Assembly: GCF_004683885.1 (NCBI RefSeq)
Contig: NZ_CP038440.1
Coordinates: forward strand, 1,894,001-1,958,000
DNA length: 64,000 nucleotides
Reading direction: 5' to 3'
Source: Brevundimonas sp. MF30-B
Lineage (GTDB): Bacteria > Pseudomonadota > Alphaproteobacteria > Caulobacterales > Caulobacteraceae
The translations under genes were made by a program, and so were the position numbers. Shown piece after piece: positions 60,084 to 64,000 of the stretch; positions within the stretch are counted from its first letter, which is position 1; the number at the start of each line of letters is the position of its first letter. The notes beneath the pieces were generated by a model, which saw only the letters and a list, made by a program, of their open reading frames with translations, was not told where the DNA came from and ran no database searches.

Positions 60084-60246
60084 GGCGAAAATCGTCTGGT
60101 GTCGGCTGCGAAACAGCGGGAAATCGGAAGCGCGCTAGGGCGCATCATCCCCCTCGAAAGTCAACCACCCACAGGCCCGCGCGCTTGTCCACCACGGTGG
60201 ATGGAACCGGCGTGAGCGCGGCCGTGCGGACTGCTATCAAGGCCTC

Positions 60247-60909
60247 ATGACCACGGCCCCCGTCCCGCCCCAGTTGCGTCTGCCGCTCACCCGGGACGTT
60301 CCGGCCTGGGCGGACGATCTGGTCGTCTCCGACAGCAACCGCGCGGCGGCGTCGCGGCTGGACGACTGGCCGCGCGCGCCCGGCGACATCCTGGCCCTGC
60401 ATGGACCCGCAGGCTGCGGCAAGAGCCGTCTGGCCGAGCGCTGGGCCGAGAGGGTGGGCGCCTTTCCGCTGCACGGCGCCGAGGCCGCCGTGGCCGATCC
60501 GCTGGAGCTGGAGGGCCGCGCCATCCTGCTGGACCGCGCCCAGGACGCCGACGACGAGACCCTGTTTCACCTGTTCAACCTGACGCAATCGGGCGGCGGG
60601 GCGCTGCTTCTGGTGTCGCGCGCGGCGCCGGCGCAGTGGACGGTGGACCTGCCCGATCTGCGCTCACGCCTGGACGCCACGCCCACGGTCAGCGTCGAGG
60701 CCCCCGACGACGCGGTCCTGTCGGCCATGCTGATGGCCCGCTTCGCCGAGCGCAGCATCCAGCCCGGCGCGGGCGTGGTCGACTATCTGGTGCGCCGCAT
60801 CGACCGTTCCGCCGCCGCCGCCGAGGCGGTGGTCGAGCGCCTGGACGCCCTGCACCGCCCGGTCACCCGCGCCCTGGCCCGCGCCGTGATCGAGCCGGAT
60901 CAGAGCTGA
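60247..60909 (+). CDS. hdaA: HdaA, DnaA-related replication regulator
   Basis: Promotes hydrolysis of DnaA-ATP with the clamp after initiation (RIDA). The 220-residue protein has a clamp-binding motif QLRLPL at residues 9-14, Walker A GPAGCGKS (53-60), a weak Walker B ([11 protein letters not shown]) and a DnaA-like AAA+ lid ([31 protein letters not shown]). Like other Hda proteins it lacks a DNA-binding domain. In Caulobacter hdaA is likewise followed by the polyphosphate kinase gene. ppk1 starts 62 nt downstream. Confidence 0.92.
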   Translation: MTTAPVPPQLRLPLTRDVPAWADDLVVSDSNRAAASRLDDWPRAPGDILALHGPAGCGKSRLAERWAERVGAFPLHGAEAAVADPLELEGRAILLDRAQDADDETLFHLFNLTQSGGGALLLVSRAAPAQWTVDLPDLRSRLDATPTVSVEAPDDAVLSAMLMARFAERSIQPGAGVVDYLVRRIDRSAAAAEAVVERLDALHRPVTRALARAVIEPDQS

Positions 60910-60970
60910 AGGCGGGGGTGAGACCACGCGGGCGATTGCGCCTGTCATTTCCGCGGGTCACTGTCTGCGC

Positions 60971-63202
60971 ATGACCGAGATCGCGCCTATCGCCGACGCC
61001 ACCCGCGGCGAGGAAGTCCCCTCCTCCCGCGCCCCGCAGCTGGAGCTGTCGGAAGATCTGATGGCCTCGCCGTCGCGGTTCATCAATCGCGAACTGTCCT
61101 GGCTGGCCTTCAATGGGCGCGTGCTGGAAGAGGCGGCCAACCCCAATCATCCGCTGCTGGAGCGGGTGCGTTTCCTGTCCATCTCGGCCAACAATCTGGA
61201 CGAGTTCTTCATGACCCGCGTCGCCGGGCTGAAGGGCCAGGTGCGCGAGCGCGTCCGCGTGGTGTCGCCCGACGGCCTGACGCCCCTGGAGCAGCTGGAG
61301 CAGGTCAATATCGCCGCCGGCGGCCTGATGGCCGAGCAACAGGCCCAGTGGCGTCAGCTGCGCAAGGAGATGGCTCACGCCGGCATCGAGCTGGTCGACG
61401 GCGACCGCATAACCAAGACCGAGCGCGAGCGGCTTGAGCCCGAGTTTCTGAACCAGCTGTTCGCCGTTCTGACGCCCATGGCGATCGATCCGGCGCACCC
61501 CTTCCCCTTCCTGCCCAACCTCGGCTTTTCGCTGGGACTGAAGCTGCGTCGCCGCCGCGACAACCGCGTGCTCTACGCCCTCGTGCCGGTGCCGACCCAG
61601 GTGCGGCGCTTCTGGGCCCTGGCGACCGACGGCCGCTCGGCCCCCGGCCGCCAGCGTTTCATCAGCCTGGAATCGCTGCTGCTGCTGTTCATCGACCACC
61701 TGTTTCCGGGCTGCGACATCCTGGAAAAGGGCGTGTTCCGCCTGATCCGCGATTCCGACATCGAGATCGAGGAAGAGGCCGAGGATCTGGTCATGGAGTT
61801 CGAGGAGGCGCTGAAGCAGCGCCGCCTGGGCTCGGTCGTGCGCATCAAGATCGAGGCCTCCATGCCCGAGGATCTGCGCGCCTTCATCGTCGGCGAACTG
61901 GACGCCGCGCCGCAAGACGTGGTGCTGGTCGACGGCATGCTGGGCCTGGCCCAGCTGTCAGAGCTCATCCCCGCCGGCCACCCCGATCTGAAGTTCAAGG
62001 GCTATGAGCCCCGCTATCCAGAGCGGGTGCGCGACAACGGCGGCGACATCTTCGCGGCCGTGCGTGAAAAGGACATGCTGATCCACCACCCGTTCGAGAG
62101 CTTCGACGTGGTGGTCCAGTTCCTGCGCCAGGCCGCGCGCGATCCCAACGTCATCGCCATCAAGCAGACCCTGTACCGCACCTCCAAGGACAGCCCGATC
62201 GTCGCCGCCCTGATCGAGGCGGCCGAGAACGGCAAGAACGTCACCGCCCTGATCGAACTCAAGGCGCGGTTCGACGAAGAGGCTAACCTGCGCTGGGCGC
62301 GTCAGATGGAGCGGGCCGGCGTCCATGTCGTCTTCGGCTTCGTGGAGTACAAGACCCACGCCAAGCTCAGCGTCGTGGTGCGGCGCGAGGCAGAGGCCCT
62401 GCGCACCTACTGCCACTTCGGGACCGGCAACTATCACCCGGTGACAGCGCGCATCTACACCGACCTCAGCCTGTTCACCTGCGACCCGGTGCTGGCGCGC
62501 GATGCAACGCGGGTGTTCAACTACATCACCGGCTACGCCACGCCCGACGAGCTGGAGGCCCTGGTCGTGTCTCCGCTGAACATGAAGGCGACGCTGATCG
62601 AATCGATCGGCAAGGAGATGTCGGCCGCCGCCAAGGGCAAGCCCGCCGCCATCTGGGCCAAGATGAACTCGCTGGTCGATCCCGAGATCATCGACGCCCT
62701 GTATCGCGCCAGTCAGTGGGGCGTGCGCATCGAACTGGTGGTGCGCGGCATCTGCTGCCTGCGGCCGGGCGTGCCGGGCCTGTCCGAGAACATCCGGGTC
62801 AAGTCGATCGTGGGCCGGTTCCTTGAGCACAGCCGCATCATCGCCTTCGCCAACGGCCACGACCTGCCGCACGACAAGGCGCGCCTGTACATCGCCTCGG
62901 CCGACTGGATGCCGCGCAATCTGGACCGCCGGGTCGAGTTGATGACCCCGGTTCGCAACGCCACCGTCCACGATCAGGTGCTGGATCAGATCATGGTCGC
63001 CAACTTCAAGGACGATGCGCAAAGCTGGACGCTGGACGGCGACGGGCGCTATCGCCGCGTGATGCCGGTCGATCCTGACCGGCCCTTCTCGGCCCACAAG
63101 TACTTCATGACCAATCCCAGCCTGTCCGGCCGCGGGCGCAAGGTGAAGACCCTGCCCGAAACGCTCAGCTATCCCCGTCCCAAGACGCGGAAGCGCCGGT
63201 GA
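60971..63202 (+). CDS. ppk1: Polyphosphate kinase 1
   Basis: Makes polyphosphate from ATP, important for starvation and cell-cycle arrest. The 743-residue PLD-like enzyme begins with [20 protein letters not shown], has the middle domain [15 protein letters not shown], the autophosphorylated His block [36 protein letters not shown] and the second active-site block [19 protein letters not shown]. Complete. ATG 60971. The stop overlaps ppx by 4 nt (GTGA). Confidence 0.96.
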   Translation: MTEIAPIADATRGEEVPSSRAPQLELSEDLMASPSRFINRELSWLAFNGRVLEEAANPNHPLLERVRFLSISANNLDEFFMTRVAGLKGQVRERVRVVSPDGLTPLEQLEQVNIAAGGLMAEQQAQWRQLRKEMAHAGIELVDGDRITKTERERLEPEFLNQLFAVLTPMAIDPAHPFPFLPNLGFSLGLKLRRRRDNRVLYALVPVPTQVRRFWALATDGRSAPGRQRFISLESLLLLFIDHLFPGCDILEKGVFRLIRDSDIEIEEEAEDLVMEFEEALKQRRLGSVVRIKIEASMPEDLRAFIVGELDAAPQDVVLVDGMLGLAQLSELIPAGHPDLKFKGYEPRYPERVRDNGGDIFAAVREKDMLIHHPFESFDVVVQFLRQAARDPNVIAIKQTLYRTSKDSPIVAALIEAAENGKNVTALIELKARFDEEANLRWARQMERAGVHVVFGFVEYKTHAKLSVVVRREAEALRTYCHFGTGNYHPVTARIYTDLSLFTCDPVLARDATRVFNYITGYATPDELEALVVSPLNMKATLIESIGKEMSAAAKGKPAAIWAKMNSLVDPEIIDALYRASQWGVRIELVVRGICCLRPGVPGLSENIRVKSIVGRFLEHSRIIAFANGHDLPHDKARLYIASADWMPRNLDRRVELMTPVRNATVHDQVLDQIMVANFKDDAQSWTLDGDGRYRRVMPVDPDRPFSAHKYFMTNPSLSGRGRKVKTLPETLSYPRPKTRKRR

Positions 63203-64000
63203 CCGATCCCAACGCGGCGCGCGACATCGCCGCCATCGATATCGGCTCCAACTCGGTGCGCCTGGTCCTGTACCGGCTTGAGGGTCGGGCGCTGTGGACC
63301 GTCTTCAACGAAAAGGTCCTGGCCGGCCTGGGCCGCGACCTGCCGGCCACCGGCCGTCTGTCGGCCGAGGGTGCGCAGACGGCGCTGACCGCGCTGCGCC
63401 GCTTCGCCGCCGTCCTGGAGGGTGTGCAACCCGACCGCACCCTGGTGGTCGCCACCGCCGCCGTGCGCGAGGCCTCCGACGGCCCGGACTTCTGCGCACG
63501 CGTGCTGGCCGACACAGGGCTGTCGATCCGCGTTCTGACCGGCGAGGAGGAAGCCCGCTACGCCGCGCTCGGCGTCCTGGCCGGCGCGCCCCACGCCTCT
63601 GGCGTCGCGGCCGATATGGGCGGGTCCAGCCTGGAGCTGATCCGGCTCGACAGTCAGGGGATGAAGCAGGGCGTGACCCTGCCGCTCGGCCCCTTCGCCC
63701 TGGCCCAGGGCGAAGGCTTCGACGCCGACCGGGTGCGCAAGACCATCGACGCCAAGCTCAAGCCCGTGGCGGCGGGGTTTCAGTCCTCGACCCTGTATGC
63801 GGTCGGCGGCGCCTGGCGCACCCTGGCGCAGGTGAACATGAACCTTCGCGACTACCCCTTGCGCGTCGTGCACCAGTACGCCCTCAGCGCCGAGGAGGCC
63901 CTCGAAACCGCCGCCCTGATCGTGCGCCAGTCGCGGGCGGGGCTGGAGAAACTGCCGGGCGTCTCGCGCCGTCGCGCCGAAACCCTGCCCTACGCCTGCC
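63199..64000 (+). CDS. ppx: Exopolyphosphatase / pppGpp phosphohydrolase (partial, runs off window)
   Basis: Starts at GTG 63199, overlapping the ppk1 stop, and stays open to the window end (267 codons read). Ppx/GppA actin-like ATPase fold: [15 protein letters not shown] (phosphate 1 loop), [46 protein letters not shown] (phosphate 2 loop) and [13 protein letters not shown]. It degrades polyphosphate or converts pppGpp to ppGpp. The C-terminus lies outside. Coupled to ppk1, so synthesis and breakdown enzymes are made together. Confidence 0.93.
   Translation, partial: MTDPNAARDIAAIDIGSNSVRLVLYRLEGRALWTVFNEKVLAGLGRDLPATGRLSAEGAQTALTALRRFAAVLEGVQPDRTLVVATAAVREASDGPDFCARVLADTGLSIRVLTGEEEARYAALGVLAGAPHASGVAADMGGSSLELIRLDSQGMKQGVTLPLGPFALAQGEGFDADRVRKTIDAKLKPVAAGFQSSTLYAVGGAWRTLAQVNMNLRDYPLRVVHQYALSAEEALETAALIVRQSRAGLEKLPGVSRRRAETLPYAC

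Noticed and set aside
60180-60200. DnaA box upstream of hdaA
   Set aside because: TTGTCCACC and its mirror differ from TTATCCACA at two positions; the TCCACC/GGTGGA palindrome is too short to assign.

Overview
The window is one dense, high-G+C stretch of chromosomal DNA (about two thirds G+C by eye) from an alphaproteobacterium of the Caulobacterales, most probably Caulobacteraceae and possibly Brevundimonas. The assignment rests on gene content: a NADH dehydrogenase NDUFA12-type subunit, a TipN-like polarity protein, an HdaA replication regulator next to ppk1 and ppx, a CarD/CdnL regulator, an alphaproteobacterial SOS box (GAAC-N7-GAAC, the inverse of GTTC-N7-GTTC) in front of an imuA-imuB-dnaE2 cassette, and GANTC (CcrM-type) sites. 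I see no insertion sequence, prophage, CRISPR array or rRNA operon. Genes are packed with many 1-4 nt start/stop overlaps. The first gene (aroQ) is near the left edge and the last (ppx) runs off the right edge.

Layout. 1-4.1 kb: aroQ-accB-accC-aat (shikimate pathway, fatty-acid synthesis, N-end rule), convergent with a DUF2155/NDUFA12 pair. 4.3-6.7 kb: a large protein that looks like a worn-down class II ribonucleotide reductase with an intact C-terminal TSCPD domain. 6.7-10.5 kb: two exported pentapeptide-repeat proteins, Hsp15, YceI, a 7Fe ferredoxin and CarD. 10.5-14 kb: an Hpt protein, tRNA-Lys(CUU), an aldo/keto reductase and a secreted multi-PPC-domain protein. 14-19.4 kb: folD, a lemA-TPM-TPM operon, and a convergent nuclease/phospholipase-D pair that recalls E. 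coli YbhP/ClsB. 19.5-24.4 kb: TipN-like coiled-coil protein, a probable inactive pyroglutamyl-peptidase relative, DUF423 and proline iminopeptidase. 24.4-34 kb: small DUF proteins, an EamA transporter, YbaY lipoprotein, ribbon-helix-helix protein, membrane proteins, UbiD, an M14 metallopeptidase, MAPEG, PmbA and a CysQ/IMPase protein.

34-42.8 kb is the most accessory-looking part: an XRE regulator, a membrane-anchored LuxR-type regulator, three small unknowns, an SDR enzyme, and a divergent pair of a single-domain response regulator and an 1132-residue hybrid kinase that carries receiver, Hpt and EAL domains in one chain. A lipoprotein, a LOG-family protein and a small secreted two-cysteine protein follow.

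42.8-64 kb is mostly housekeeping: a palindromic repeat pair, gltX, radA-cvpA-purF, the SOS mutasome cassette imuA-imuB-dnaE2, tRNA-Arg(CCU), a SUV3-like helicase, an arsR-arsC-acr3 arsenic operon whose promoter looks leaderless and is overlapped by its own operator palindrome, aspS, and hdaA-ppk1-ppx, which puts replication-initiator control next to polyphosphate synthesis and breakdown.

The strongest leads for new biology are the NrdJ-derived probable pseudoenzyme (4331-6673), the kinase-Hpt-EAL fusion (37399-40797), the Pcp-like pseudoenzyme beside TipN (22392-22976), the small regulator cluster at 34-36 kb, and two promoters (imuA, arsR) in which the repressor site covers the start codon of an apparently leaderless message.
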